This document shows, piece after piece, positions 8,753-16,777 of a stretch of DNA of 64,000 nt. The DNA comes from Opitutaceae bacterium UBA2377. GTDB lineage: Bacteria > Verrucomicrobiota > Verrucomicrobiia > Opitutales > Opitutaceae. Numbering within the stretch: position 1 is the stretch's first letter; each line of letters starts with the position of its first letter. The notes under the pieces are model-generated. The model ran no database searches. It saw only the letters and a program-made list of their open reading frames with translations, and was not told the DNA's origin. Location: positions 126,719 through 190,718 of the forward strand of contig DDSZ01000046.1 in the NCBI GenBank assembly GCA_002344205.1. The letters run 5' to 3'. Position numbers and translations under genes: made by a program.

Positions 8753-9280
8753 TCAGAGGGTCGCAACAAAGGCCGAGAAATCGGCAAACACCGGCACGCG
8801 GTTGGCAGCCACCTCGGGCAGGGTGAAGGGATCGATTTTGCCAGTGCGGACGGCCGCGACGTTGATGTTGGCGGCGAGCCCGGCGCCGATGTCGGCCGCA
8901 GAGTCACCGACCATCCAGCATTGTGCGGGATCGAGGCCGTGGCGGGCACGCATTTCGAGGATGAAGCGAGGGGAGGGTTTCCGATAGACGGCGGGTTGGT
9001 CGGGCGCTTCGGGGGCAATGCACACGGCTTCGAACAGCGGCGAGCCCAAACCGATGAGCTCCTCCATGCGGGCGTTGACGCGTTGGGTGTCCTCCAGCGA
9101 GTGGTAGCCCCGGCCGATGCCGGATTGGTTGGTGAAGAGGAAAAGTTTGTAGCCGAGTGCGCGCGCACGACGCAGGGCGGCGGTCGTGCTGGGAATGAGT
9201 TCCACTCCGGCCGGGTCGGCGAGGTAGACCTTGTCCACGATCAACGTGCCGTCGCGGTCGAGAAAGAGGGCGCGGCTCAT
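8753..9280 (-). CDS. gmhB: HAD-IIIA phosphatase, GmhB-like (heptose bisphosphate phosphatase)
   Basis: The 175-residue HAD-superfamily phosphatase has motif I FLDRDGTL, motif II FTNQSGIGRG, the Lys/Pro segment YRKPSP and motif III MVGDSAADI. The closest named family is D-glycero-D-manno-heptose-1,7-bisphosphate 7-phosphatase, which fits the overlapping heptokinase gene. The zinc-binding Cys/His loop of typical GmhB is missing: the region reads CIAPEAPDQPAVYRKP, with a single Cys. It is thus GmhB by context and overall motif order, but could act on another sugar phosphate. Its start overlaps the rfaE1 stop by 4 bp. Confidence 0.8.
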   Translation of the reverse strand: MSRALFLDRDGTLIVDKVYLADPAGVELIPSTTAALRRARALGYKLFLFTNQSGIGRGYHSLEDTQRVNARMEELIGLGSPLFEAVCIAPEAPDQPAVYRKPSPRFILEMRARHGLDPAQCWMVGDSAADIGAGLAANINVAAVRTGKIDPFTLPEVAANRVPVFADFSAFVATL

Positions 9281-10254
9281 GACTCGTGCGCAACGTAGGC
9301 GAGCAGCTCTTCCGGCGTGACGGTGGCGGTGCCGAGCTTGCCGACGACGACACCGGAGGCGGCATTGGAAAAATGGGCCGCCTGCTCCAGGCTGGCGCCG
9401 GCGGCGAGGGCGAGCACCAGCCCGGCGAGCGCAGTGTCGCCCGCGCCGGAGACATCAAAGACCTCGCGGGCGGCGGTGGGGATGGTCTTCACGACTTTGC
9501 CCCGTGAGCTGAGCAGCATGCCCTCCTCGCCGAGGGTGATGACGAGGTTGCGGGTGCGGTAGCGCCGGTGCAGCCGCGCGCAGACCTCCGCCGCGGGGAA
9601 GGGCAGGTGGGGGGCGGGCTCCATGCCGGCCAGTTGCAGGGCCTCGCGCTTGTTCGGCGTGATGAGATCAAGGTCGCGGAAGGCGAGCGGATGCTTGGGC
9701 TTGGGGTCGAGGGCGATGAGTTTGCCGGCGGCGCGTGCGATCCGGGTGACGCCGGCGACCAAAGCGTCGGACAAAATGCCCTTGGCGTAATCGGAGAGAA
9801 TCACGGCGTCGGCGGCGCGAATGGCGGCGGTAAACAGGCTCCTGGCCTGGGCGGCGGTGACGGCGTAGTGGGGTTGCGGTGACTCACGGTCGAGCCGGCA
9901 GAGCTGCTGGTTTTGCACGAGCACCCGGGTTTTGACGATGGTGGCGCCGGTGCCGGGCGTGGTGACGGTGACGATGCCTTTTTCGTGCAGGAGTCGCTTG
10001 AGCCGAATGCCGGCCTCGTCGTCACCGATGAAGCCGGCGACGGTGCACTGCGCCCCGAGCGAGGCGAGGTTGAGCGCGACATTGGCGGCGCCGCCGGCGG
10101 TCCAGGTGTCGCGGGCGATCTCGACGACGGGCACGGGGGCCTCGGGCGAGATGCGGGTGGCGTCGCCCCAGATGTAATGGTCGAGCATCACATCGCCGAT
10201 GACGAGGATGCGCAGCTTGGCGATTTTGCGGAGCAGGGCGGGCAGTTGCTTCAT
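9277..10254 (-). CDS. rfaE1: D-glycero-beta-D-manno-heptose-7-phosphate kinase (RfaE domain I, PfkB family)
   Basis: This 325-residue PfkB-family kinase has the N-terminal LRILVIGDVMLDHYIWGD and RISPEAPVPVVE typical of HldE/RfaE domain I, the TAGGAANVALNLASLG substrate loop, and the C-terminal catalytic GAGDTALAG with the anion hole Asp. The nucleotidyltransferase domain that follows in fused HldE is absent, so it would have to be encoded elsewhere. It should phosphorylate heptose-7-phosphate for ADP-heptose synthesis, needed for the LPS inner core. It overlaps both neighbours by 4 bp (the M24 peptidase upstream and the gmhB-like gene downstream). Confidence 0.9.
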   Translation of the reverse strand: MKQLPALLRKIAKLRILVIGDVMLDHYIWGDATRISPEAPVPVVEIARDTWTAGGAANVALNLASLGAQCTVAGFIGDDEAGIRLKRLLHEKGIVTVTTPGTGATIVKTRVLVQNQQLCRLDRESPQPHYAVTAAQARSLFTAAIRAADAVILSDYAKGILSDALVAGVTRIARAAGKLIALDPKPKHPLAFRDLDLITPNKREALQLAGMEPAPHLPFPAAEVCARLHRRYRTRNLVITLGEEGMLLSSRGKVVKTIPTAAREVFDVSGAGDTALAGLVLALAAGASLEQAAHFSNAASGVVVGKLGTATVTPEELLAYVAHES

Positions 10255-11390
10255 CGGATTTCCCAGTCGTAGGGATGCCGGGAGAGCATTTTGACGCCGG
10301 AGGCGGTGACCTGCACGACGTCCTCGACGCGGCAGCCGCCCAGACCGGGATAATAGAGCCCGGGCTCGATGGTGACGACCGCGCCTTTTTTGAGTGGCAT
10401 CGAGACGCGGGCCGACAGGCTGGGTGCTTCGTGAACCGCCAGCCCCAGCCCGTGGCCGGTGCCATGGAAGAAACCGGTGGAGCCGTTTTTGCCGTGCGTG
10501 GTTTTGTAGCCGGCGGCGTCGAAAGTGGCGACGACTTCCTGGTGCACGGCTCGGCCATCCACGCCGGCGCGCACGGCATTGATCGCGCGACCGTGGGCCG
10601 CCTTGACTGTGGCGCAGAGCTGGCGCTGTGCCTCCGAGGCCCGGCCCTTGAGATAGGTGCGGGTCATGTCGCCGAAATAGCCCGTGGCCACCACGCGCGG
10701 GAAAATGTCGATGATGATGAGCTGGTGCGGCCGCAGCGGACCGAAGCCGCGTTCGTGCGGGTCGCAGGCCTGGTCGCCGCCGGCCACGATCGTGTCGTCG
10801 GGGCGGCCCCCTTCGGCGAGAATGGCTGACTCGATGGCAAAGCGCAGGCGCTCGGAGGTGAGCGGTTTGCCCTGATAGACGAGAGAGCGGCCCTTGATGC
10901 GCGCGGTGCGGAGAATTTTTTCCGCGACGGTGAAGCCCACGGCGCTCAAGCGGTTGCCTTCGCGGATGGCGGCGGCTTCGGTGGCGGTTTTGATCTCCCG
11001 CTCGGGAAACATCGGCCCGTCGGCCACCTCGACCCGCAGGCCGAGCGCGCGCAGCTTGAGCAGCAAGCCGGCGGGAAACTCATCCGGCACACGGAAGCCC
11101 CGCAGCCGGTGGGCGCGGGCGAGCTCGGCGATGATCTCGGCCACGCCGACCTTGGTGGCGGGGTGGCGGCGCTGGGCGCGCTCGCGCCACTCCTCCAGCG
11201 GCAGCACGGCGTCGAAAGTGCGGGCCTTTTTCACGCGGCCGAACTCGAGCGCGCTCTGGACGGTCAACCGCTTCCGGCCGGCGCCGAAGGCGATGAAGGG
11301 GTCGTGCACGCCGACGCGGCTGAAATAGATCTGATCGGCACTGCGGCCGGTGTCGGCGTAGAGGAGCGGGGCGAGGGAGGAGCGGGCCAC
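10251..11390 (-). CDS. M24 family peptidase (Xaa-Pro aminopeptidase-like)
   Basis: The 379-residue protein has an N-terminal creatinase-like domain (about 1-150) and a pita-bread catalytic domain. The metal ligands appear in order: Asp in IIIDIFPRV, Asp in YFGDMTRTY, His in FHGTGHGLGLAVHE, Glu in TIEPGLYYPG and Glu in RVEDVVQV. These identify an aminopeptidase P/prolidase-type dimetal enzyme. The start codon is GTG (11388-11390). It is the first gene of the minus-strand run leading into rfaE1 and gmhB, and diverges from the DUF192 lipoprotein gene with about 50 bp for both promoters. Confidence 0.92.
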   Translation of the reverse strand: MARSSLAPLLYADTGRSADQIYFSRVGVHDPFIAFGAGRKRLTVQSALEFGRVKKARTFDAVLPLEEWRERAQRRHPATKVGVAEIIAELARAHRLRGFRVPDEFPAGLLLKLRALGLRVEVADGPMFPEREIKTATEAAAIREGNRLSAVGFTVAEKILRTARIKGRSLVYQGKPLTSERLRFAIESAILAEGGRPDDTIVAGGDQACDPHERGFGPLRPHQLIIIDIFPRVVATGYFGDMTRTYLKGRASEAQRQLCATVKAAHGRAINAVRAGVDGRAVHQEVVATFDAAGYKTTHGKNGSTGFFHGTGHGLGLAVHEAPSLSARVSMPLKKGAVVTIEPGLYYPGLGGCRVEDVVQVTASGVKMLSRHPYDWEIR

Positions 11391-11441
11391 GGGATGGAAG
11401 AGAGGTTGAATTATCCGGCGCGATGATTAGCCACGGAGTCC

Positions 11442-11975
11442 GTGAAAAACGCAAATCCGGTTTCGTGGGCATGGCGCGGCTGGCTGGTGCTGATCATCGC
11501 GCTGGGCCTGGCAGGCTGCGCCCGCAGCGAGGCGAACAAGCCGGCGCCCTCCAAGACGGTCGCGGACTGGTTTGTGATCAAGGTGGACGGTCATCCTGTG
11601 CGCATGCAACTGGCGGTGCTGGAGGCCGAGATGCAGCGCGGGTTGATGGGCCGGCGGGAACTGGGCCGGGACGACGGCATGCTCTTTGTTTACCTGCGGC
11701 CCACGCGGCTGAGTTTTTGGATGCGCAACACGCCGCTGCCGCTCGACATCGGCTACTTCACGCCGGCGGGAGTGCTGGCGGAGATCTACGCGTTGCATCC
11801 CTTTGACGAGACCCCGGTGGCTGCCCGCAGCGCGGGCCTGCAGTTTGCCTTGGAAATGAACCAAGGCTGGTTTCACGCCAACGAGGTGCGGCCCGGCGCC
11901 CGGCTCGACCTGGCTGCGCTGGCCGCCGCGCTCAAGGAGCGCGGTTTCAACCCGAAGGATTTCGGGCTACCATAA
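11442..11975 (+). CDS. DUF192 family lipoprotein
   Basis: A 177-residue exported protein with an N-terminal lipoprotein signal peptide: a hydrophobic stretch WLVLIIALGLAGC ends in a lipobox Cys. The DUF192 domain follows, with the diagnostic MQRGLMGRREL, GMLFVYLRP, LSFWMRNTPLPLDIGYF and the AEIYALHPF strand. The function of DUF192 is unknown. The start is GTG at 11442; no closer ATG gives a better signal peptide. It is transcribed alone, facing a minus-strand hypothetical gene. Confidence 0.9.
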   Translation: MKNANPVSWAWRGWLVLIIALGLAGCARSEANKPAPSKTVADWFVIKVDGHPVRMQLAVLEAEMQRGLMGRRELGRDDGMLFVYLRPTRLSFWMRNTPLPLDIGYFTPAGVLAEIYALHPFDETPVAARSAGLQFALEMNQGWFHANEVRPGARLDLAALAAALKERGFNPKDFGLP

Positions 11976-12006
11976 CATTTGCTCCAAGCGGCCGCCGCTG
12001 GCGGCT

Positions 12007-12486
12007 TCACTCCTCGTCGTCGAGACGGCCGCCTTTGACGACCTTGAGGTTGTCCTTGGGAATTTCGTTGTCGGTGCGGACTACGAGGACGGGGGTCTTG
12101 GTTTTCACCCAACACTCGGCTTCCTTGAAGAACTTTGCCGGCACGTTTTCCAGCGTGTCGCCCACGGTCTTGGCGGGGAGCATCCGGCCTTTCTTGCTGG
12201 CGTTGAATTCGTAGGCGGCGCGGTGCACGCGCTCCAGCGTGCTGGCCACGCTCTTGTCCTCGGGGATCTGCAGCACCCAGGCGACAAAGTCCTCCTCGGG
12301 CAGGATGCCCTTGGGGTCCGACGCGAGGACGACGAACTGCTTTTTCACCGCCGGTGGTTTCTCCTCTTCGCCGGGGTCGGGTTGCGCGGCGAGGTTCATC
12401 TCCTCGATCACGCGCCGCAGCAAGGCCGGGTCCAATTGGTTCTTTTTCAAAATCTCGGCGACCTTGTTGACGTCAATTTTCGGCAT
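12007..12486 (-). CDS. Conserved hypothetical protein
   Basis: I do not recognise this 159-residue soluble protein. It starts MPKIDVNKVAEILKKN, has a helical N-terminus with an acidic linker (PDPGEEEKPPAV), then an alpha/beta-looking domain with QFVVLASDPKGILPEEDFVAWVLQ and a C-terminal PVLVVRTDNEIPKDNLKV. Codon usage matches its neighbours. No signal peptide or membrane segment is seen. The start at 12484-12486 is preferred over an upstream TTG that would read through a dispersed repeat. It diverges from the Nudix gene. Confidence 0.7.
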   Translation of the reverse strand: MPKIDVNKVAEILKKNQLDPALLRRVIEEMNLAAQPDPGEEEKPPAVKKQFVVLASDPKGILPEEDFVAWVLQIPEDKSVASTLERVHRAAYEFNASKKGRMLPAKTVGDTLENVPAKFFKEAECWVKTKTPVLVVRTDNEIPKDNLKVVKGGRLDDEE

Positions 12487-12504
12487 GGTGTTTGGCGGTG
12501 AAAA

Positions 12505-12536
12505 GCCATGAATGGACACGAATGGATGCGAATGTA
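12505..12536. repeat. Dispersed repeat, AATGGACACGAATGG type
   Basis: This short intergenic stretch contains the phrase GAATGGACACGAATGGATGC, an imperfect GAATGGACAC/GAATGGATGC doublet. It resembles the paired element at 22963-23059 (GGTGGACACAAATAGACACG) and belongs to a repeat family I recognise from other verrucomicrobial intergenic regions. It supplies the ATG used by the Nudix gene at 12522. Confidence 0.55.
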
Positions 12537-13100
12537 AAGGCCGGGGCGGGCGAAGAATGGTTTGATGTGGTGGATGCGCGGGATGAGGTCGTCGGCCGCG
12601 AGCGCCGGGCGGTGGTGCATGCCCGCGGGCTCTGGCACCGGGCCGTGCATGTGCTGGTCTTCAATCCCGCCGGGGAGGTGTTTCTGCAAAAGCGCTCGCT
12701 GACCAAGGATATGTCGCCGGGTTTGTGGGATTCGTCGTGCTCGGGCCATCTGGATGCGGGCGAGAATTACGATGCCGCGGCGCAGCGCGAACTGGGCGAA
12801 GAGCTGGGTCTGCGGCTGCCCGCGCCGCCGGGGCGCTGGTTCCGCGTGGAGGCGTGCCATGAGACCGGCTGGGAGTTTTGCTGGGTTTACCGGTTGGAGC
12901 ATGCGGGGCCGTTTGTGCTGCATCCGGAGGAAATCGAGCGCGGGGAATGGCGCTCCCCGGCCGCAGTGACGGCGGCTTTGGCACGGCGCCCGGAGGATTA
13001 TTGCTCGGCGTTTCGGCTCATCTGGAGCCGGGGCGGCCATGGTCCGCTCGGAGGGCGGACCCTGCCGGCGCTACCGCGCCGCAGTGCAACGACTACATAA
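12522..13100 (+). CDS. Nudix hydrolase (IDI/YfcD-like)
   Basis: The 192-residue protein contains a full Nudix box, GHLDAGENYDAAAQREL followed by GEELGL, in the arrangement GX5EX7REUXEEXGU. The N-terminal WFDVVDARDEVVGRERRAVVHARG and LWHRAVHVLVFN resemble the YfcD/isopentenyl-diphosphate-isomerase-like subgroup. It hydrolyses an unidentified nucleoside-diphosphate-linked substrate. The in-frame ATG at 12522 lies inside a dispersed repeat and the last 20 or so residues (from about residue 173, HGPLGGRT onward) are encoded by another GC-rich palindromic repeat, so both ends have been shaped by repeats. The true domain ends near residue 170. Confidence 0.85.
   Translation: MDANVKAGAGEEWFDVVDARDEVVGRERRAVVHARGLWHRAVHVLVFNPAGEVFLQKRSLTKDMSPGLWDSSCSGHLDAGENYDAAAQRELGEELGLRLPAPPGRWFRVEACHETGWEFCWVYRLEHAGPFVLHPEEIERGEWRSPAAVTAALARRPEDYCSAFRLIWSRGGHGPLGGRTLPALPRRSATTT
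13041..13092. repeat. GC-rich palindromic repeat (copy 1)
   Basis: The palindrome GGTCCGC...GCGGACC with a 7-base centre is followed by a conserved tail CCGGCGCT.CCGCGCC. A second copy of the same palindrome plus tail lies at 46804-46855 and differs at only a few positions over the first 40 bases. This copy overlaps the 3' end of the Nudix gene and supplies its C-terminal residues. Confidence 0.75.
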
Positions 13101-13113
13101 TAATTAGACTCGT

Positions 13114-13407
13114 CTAACGCGTGGGACCGGGGCGGCGGGTGCGGCCGCTGATCGCGCCGGGGCCGGACTGGGCGCTGAGGCGTTTGATCTCATCGAACTG
13201 CTTTTGGGTGATGAGGCGGCGGGGCAGGCGTTTTCCCGCTTCGTAAATGAGGCGCATGCGGTCGTCGTCATCGGGCGCATGCGGCTCCCATGGGGTGTGG
13301 TGCCCTTGGTGGCGTGTCCACTGGATGTTGCCGCCGTGCACGACGGCGCTGACCTCGTATTTACGGCCGTCGGCGTCCTTGTTCCACCAGCCGAATTCGA
13401 TGCTCAT
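13114..13407 (-). CDS. Small conserved hypothetical protein
   Basis: This 97-residue protein is not one I can name. It starts MSIEFGWWNKDADGRKYEVSAVVHGG, suggesting a compact beta-rich domain, continues with WTRHQGHHTPWEPHAPDDDDR and ends in a basic tail rich in Arg and Pro. The high Trp/His content and coherent start suggest a real gene rather than a shadow. It sits alone between the Nudix gene and the exported protein gene at 13545. Confidence 0.6.
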   Translation of the reverse strand: MSIEFGWWNKDADGRKYEVSAVVHGGNIQWTRHQGHHTPWEPHAPDDDDRMRLIYEAGKRLPRRLITQKQFDEIKRLSAQSGPGAISGRTRRPGPTR

Positions 13408-13544
13408 GAAATCCGTATGACGCGAACCTCAGGCGGTGGCCAAGGCAAATTCCGTCAAGGTGCCGGCGGGGCGAAGCCAGCAATCATGAATTGCCGGGGG
13501 GCTTGTCGCCACCGCGCGCTTCTGTCCAAGTCCGGCCCGTGCGA

Positions 13545-14255
13545 ATGTTTATCATTATTTTTGCGCTGGCGCTGGCCGGGCCGGGATTGCGGGCGGACCG
13601 GGCCGATATGATCGCGCGCATCCATGTCGAGGCGATCGGCGGGCCCATGCGGATCAATCTGCTGAACACACTGGAGGCCACCGGCCGCGTGGACCTCGAC
13701 GGCCGGGAGATGCGTTTCCGGTTGTTGGCCGAGCGGCCGAACCGTCTGCGCATGGAAACCACGCTGGCCGGCCGCCGGCTGGTGCAGGGCACGGATGGGG
13801 TGGAGGTGCCTTGGCAGTATGCGGCGGGCGAAACCGGCGGCGTCAGCCGGCTCAGCGGGCAGACGGCACGGGATTTTGCCGCGGATGCGGAGTTTGACGA
13901 CCCGCTGGTGGATTACGCGGCGCGCGGCTACGTGCTCGATTACGCCGGGGAGATGACGATAGACGGCCGCAAGCAGTTCAAGCTGCTGGTGACGCGCCGG
14001 CTGGTGGATTCGTATTTTCTGCTGGTGGACGCGGAGACCTATTTTATCACGCGGCGGGTATCGACCCAGGTGCGCGGGGGCCTGGAGACGGTGCGGGAGA
14101 CGGTCTATGAGGATTTTCGACCCGTCGGGGGCGTCATCATGCCGCACCGGATAACCGTGAATATCGACGGGCGCCGGCTGCACGAGACCGTGATGGAGAC
14201 GGTGACGCCGAACGTCCGCGTGCCGCCGGGCAGCTTTACGCCGCCGCAGGAATAA
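13545..14255 (+). CDS. Exported LolA-like outer-membrane lipoprotein-sorting-type protein
   Basis: The 236-residue product starts MFIIIFALALAGPGLRA, a signal peptide with a likely cleavage after Ala. It continues with a beta-rich fold: MRINLLNTLEATGRVDL, RMETTLAGRRLVQGTDG, and RPVGGVIMPHRITVNIDG. This spacing resembles the LolA/LolB/YcnI-type fold seen in outer-membrane lipoprotein-sorting homologues of Bacteroidetes and Verrucomicrobia. A periplasmic carrier role for a lipid or lipoprotein is an inference. An upstream TTG at 13491 would add 18 residues before the signal peptide and is rejected. Confidence 0.75.
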   Translation: MFIIIFALALAGPGLRADRADMIARIHVEAIGGPMRINLLNTLEATGRVDLDGREMRFRLLAERPNRLRMETTLAGRRLVQGTDGVEVPWQYAAGETGGVSRLSGQTARDFAADAEFDDPLVDYAARGYVLDYAGEMTIDGRKQFKLLVTRRLVDSYFLLVDAETYFITRRVSTQVRGGLETVRETVYEDFRPVGGVIMPHRITVNIDGRRLHETVMETVTPNVRVPPGSFTPPQE

Positions 14256-14281
14256 AAAACGGCGCCCGCCATGGGCGCCGT
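14253..14281 (-). terminator. Rho-independent terminator for DUF4412 gene
   Basis: A 9-bp stem ACGGCGCCC / GGGCGCCGT with a 5-base loop is followed, reading the minus strand, by TTTTTTATT. It lies 26 bp after the DUF4412 stop. No T-run follows it on the plus strand, so it serves mainly the minus-strand gene, while sitting at the very end of the plus-strand gene that stops at 14255. Confidence 0.85.
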
Positions 14282-14307
14282 GAAAGGGCGAGGAACCGGT
14301 GACGGGA

Positions 14308-15000
14308 TCAGCGGTTCATCCCGGGCAGGCCTTGGAGGCCCTGCATAAGGCCGCCCATGTCGAATTTTTTGTAGCCTGCGGGCGGGGCGAAGAACGAGTC
14401 GGCGAGAGCTTTGCGCTCCACGGCTGTGGCCTCCATGCGGAAGGTCTGTTTGTTCTTGGTCGTGGTGGTGACACGCAGCGGGAAGAAGTTTTGGCCGGCA
14501 ATGGCGCGTTCCCAGCCGGGGGTGGGCGCGGTTTTGCCCATGCCGCCACCCATGCCGCCGCCGAGCCCGCGGAAGGAGCCCAGCTCCTCGGTGGCCCAGA
14601 TTTCGGTGACGCCGTCCTTCGAGGTGGCGAGATACTTGGTGCAGGCATAGCCGATGATGGTCTCGGTGACGCCGGTCTTCTCCAGTTTGACGTCGTCGGG
14701 CTTGTGGCCGGAGGCAGCCTCGGCGGCCTGCTCCAGCGGCATGACCATATACATCGGCTGGCCGGGCATGAGCATGATCATCTCCATTTTCTTGAAATCA
14801 AGGATGGCGGTGGCGTTCATGCCGCCGGTCTGGATGTCGGTGCGGATCTGATGGCCCTTGATGCTGTAGGCGAGCGGCATGGCCTTGTTGCGGCCGTCCG
14901 TCATGGTCATTTGGATGGTGCCTTCGAAGTCCTTGGCGTGCAGGCCGGCGGGAGCCGTGCAGGCGAGGAGCAATAGAACGGGGACGAGGAGTTTTTTCAT
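14308..15000 (-). CDS. DUF4412 domain-containing exported protein
   Basis: The 230-residue protein has a signal peptide (KKLLVPVLLLLACTAPAGLHA) and a DUF4412 domain: FEGTIQMTMTDG, IKGHQIRTDIQTGGMNATAILDFKK, MIMLMPGQPMYMVMP and the IIGYACTKYLATSKDGVTEIW strand. A glycine/methionine-rich insert (GLGGGMGGGMG) follows near residue 145. The C-terminus FDMGGLMQGLQGLPGMNR is again Gly/Met-rich. The domain has no known function. The signal could also be read as lipoprotein-like, but the lipobox is poor. It is monocistronic with its own terminator. Confidence 0.85.
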   Translation of the reverse strand: MKKLLVPVLLLLACTAPAGLHAKDFEGTIQMTMTDGRNKAMPLAYSIKGHQIRTDIQTGGMNATAILDFKKMEMIMLMPGQPMYMVMPLEQAAEAASGHKPDDVKLEKTGVTETIIGYACTKYLATSKDGVTEIWATEELGSFRGLGGGMGGGMGKTAPTPGWERAIAGQNFFPLRVTTTTKNKQTFRMEATAVERKALADSFFAPPAGYKKFDMGGLMQGLQGLPGMNR

Positions 15001-15089
15001 GCGGTGTCAGCACAGACCGGCCGCAAGCGCGGCGCAAGCCAGAGGTTTTACGCTCTTGCCAGCCGTCCGGCGGCGGCGTGGATTGCGGC

Positions 15090-15581
15090 ATGGCCATCTT
15101 TGGAACCCTCGCCACCGTCCGCGCGCAATGCGCCGGGCTGCGACAATTTGAGCCCGCCTTCGCCTACATTGCCGACGTGATGCGGCCCGGCGCGGCCGCG
15201 ACCCGCCTCGGGGCGCTGGCGGCGGGCGAGAGCCACCGGGTGGAACTCGCGGACGGCATGTTTGCCATCGAGCAGGTTTATCTCACCAAGCCGCGGGACG
15301 GCGCGCTGTTTGAGTCGCACCGGCGCTTCATCGACATTCAGGTCGTGATCGCGGGAACGGAGATGATGGCGGTGACGGATATCGCGCAGCTCACGGTCAC
15401 GATGCCCTACAACGGGGAGAAAGACGCGGCCCTTTATGCGGACCTGGCCGGGGCCTCGAAGCTGTTTTTCCAAGCCGGCGAGGCGGCGGTGTTTTTCCCC
15501 GCGGACGGCCACATGCCCTCGCTGAGCACGGGAAGCGCGCCGGTGCTGGTGCGCAAGACGGTGGTGAAGGTGCCGGTCTGA
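15090..15581 (+). CDS. YhcH/YjgK/YiaL family protein (DUF386)
   Basis: The 163-residue protein (an upstream GTG at 15078 would add four residues) has the DUF386 pattern: MAIFGTLATV, the metal-binding ESHRRFIDIQVVIAG, YNGEKDAALY, and FFPADGHMPSL near the end. Members are cupin-like proteins found in sialic-acid and galactoside catabolism clusters and are thought to be sugar anomerases or hydrolases. No sugar operon is present here; it is instead 2 bp upstream of rlmJ, with which it is probably cotranscribed. Confidence 0.88.
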   Translation: MAIFGTLATVRAQCAGLRQFEPAFAYIADVMRPGAAATRLGALAAGESHRVELADGMFAIEQVYLTKPRDGALFESHRRFIDIQVVIAGTEMMAVTDIAQLTVTMPYNGEKDAALYADLAGASKLFFQAGEAAVFFPADGHMPSLSTGSAPVLVRKTVVKVPV

Positions 15582-15582
15582 G

Positions 15583-16452
15583 ATGAACTACCGGCACCAG
15601 TTTCACGCCGGCAACTTTGCCGACGTGATGAAACACCTGCTGCTGGTGCAACTGGTGCGGGCGATGCAGCGGAAGGACAAGGGCTTTCTCTATCTCGACA
15701 CGCACGCCGGCCGGGGCAGCTACGATCTGGCCGTGGCGGCGCAGGGTGACACCCGCCAGCGCGAACCGGAGTGGCCCGCGGGCATCGGCCGGCTGTGGGC
15801 GGCGACGGAGCTGCCTAGGCCGCTGGGTGATTATCTGGCGCTGGTGCGTGAGTTCGACCGGCAGCGTGGCAACCGGGACAGTGCTCCCCGGCATTACCCG
15901 GGCTCGCCGGCCTTGGTCGCGGCCCTCGCCCGGGAGCAGGACCGGCTCGTCCTTTGTGAACGGCATCCCGAGGAGGCCGCGGTCCTGTTGAATGAGCTGA
16001 GCTATGCGCGCCGGACTTCCGTCCAGGCGATGGACGGCTACATCGCGCCGCGCGCCCTGCTGCCGCCGCCGGAAAAGCGCGCCTTGGTGCTCATCGACCC
16101 GCCTTTTGAAGCGCAGGATGAATTCGCGCGTATCGTGCATGCGGTGGAGGAAGGGCTGGGACGTCTGCCGGGCGGGGTCTTTGCCATCTGGTATCCGTTG
16201 ACCGAGCGGGCGCGCGTGGACCGGTTTGCGACGGAACTGGGCGCACTGAAGCTGCCGCCGACGGCGGTCTTTGAGCTGACGATCGCGGGCGAAGCCACGG
16301 CGCTGAAACTCCGTGGCTGCGGGCTCGTGGTCATCAATCCGCCCTGGAAGTTTGAAGCGGAGGTGATGCCGACGCTCGCACGGCTGGCCGGATATTTGCA
16401 GCAGGAGCCGGGCGGAGCCGCCCGCTGCCACTGGCTGGTGCCGGAGAGCTGA
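15583..16452 (+). CDS. rlmJ: 23S rRNA (adenine-2030-N6)-methyltransferase
   Basis: The 289-residue protein starts MNYRHQFHAGNFADVMKH, the standard RlmJ N-terminus, with LDTHAGRGSYDL as SAM motif and LIDPPFE as the catalytic DPPF/Y. The family N6-methylates A2030 of 23S rRNA. Length and motif spacing are normal. It begins one base after the preceding stop codon, so it is translationally close-coupled to the YhcH-like gene. Confidence 0.94.
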   Translation: MNYRHQFHAGNFADVMKHLLLVQLVRAMQRKDKGFLYLDTHAGRGSYDLAVAAQGDTRQREPEWPAGIGRLWAATELPRPLGDYLALVREFDRQRGNRDSAPRHYPGSPALVAALAREQDRLVLCERHPEEAAVLLNELSYARRTSVQAMDGYIAPRALLPPPEKRALVLIDPPFEAQDEFARIVHAVEEGLGRLPGGVFAIWYPLTERARVDRFATELGALKLPPTAVFELTIAGEATALKLRGCGLVVINPPWKFEAEVMPTLARLAGYLQQEPGGAARCHWLVPES

Positions 16453-16457
16453 ACGGA

Positions 16458-16673
16458 TCAGCTTTCGTCGGCCGGCCTCGCGGGCTGCGTGATGCGGACG
16501 GCGGTGAAGGGCAGCGGATCGAAGATGATGCGCGGGTTCGGCAGCTCGGGCGCCTTGAACACGGGCCGACCCCAGAGGATGTCGCGCTGCAGGCGCCGTG
16601 AAGGCTTCACGGCGGCGGAGCGATCGGCGGGGCGATCGGCGGGGCGGGAGGGAAAATGGATGGGAGCAGACAT
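16458..16673 (-). CDS. Small hypothetical protein
   Basis: This 71-residue frame fills the gap between rlmJ and the Hsp20 gene and reads MSAPIHFPSRPADRPAD at the start, with a more structured C-terminal half (RDILWGRPVFKAPEL, then RIIFDPLPFTAVRI). An in-phase direct repeat of GCGATCGGCGGG encodes the RPADRPADR segment. I do not recognise it. No strong ribosome-binding site is visible, and the gap could be non-coding. Confidence 0.4.
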   Translation of the reverse strand: MSAPIHFPSRPADRPADRSAAVKPSRRLQRDILWGRPVFKAPELPNPRIIFDPLPFTAVRITQPARPADES

Positions 16674-16777
16674 TTGGGTGCGGGGGTATTCACGGTTACG
16701 GTGGTCAACGGGTGGAGTGCTGGCCGGCAGAAATTGTTCCTCAAATCGAAAAAATTTCCGCCGGATCCGGATCAGGA

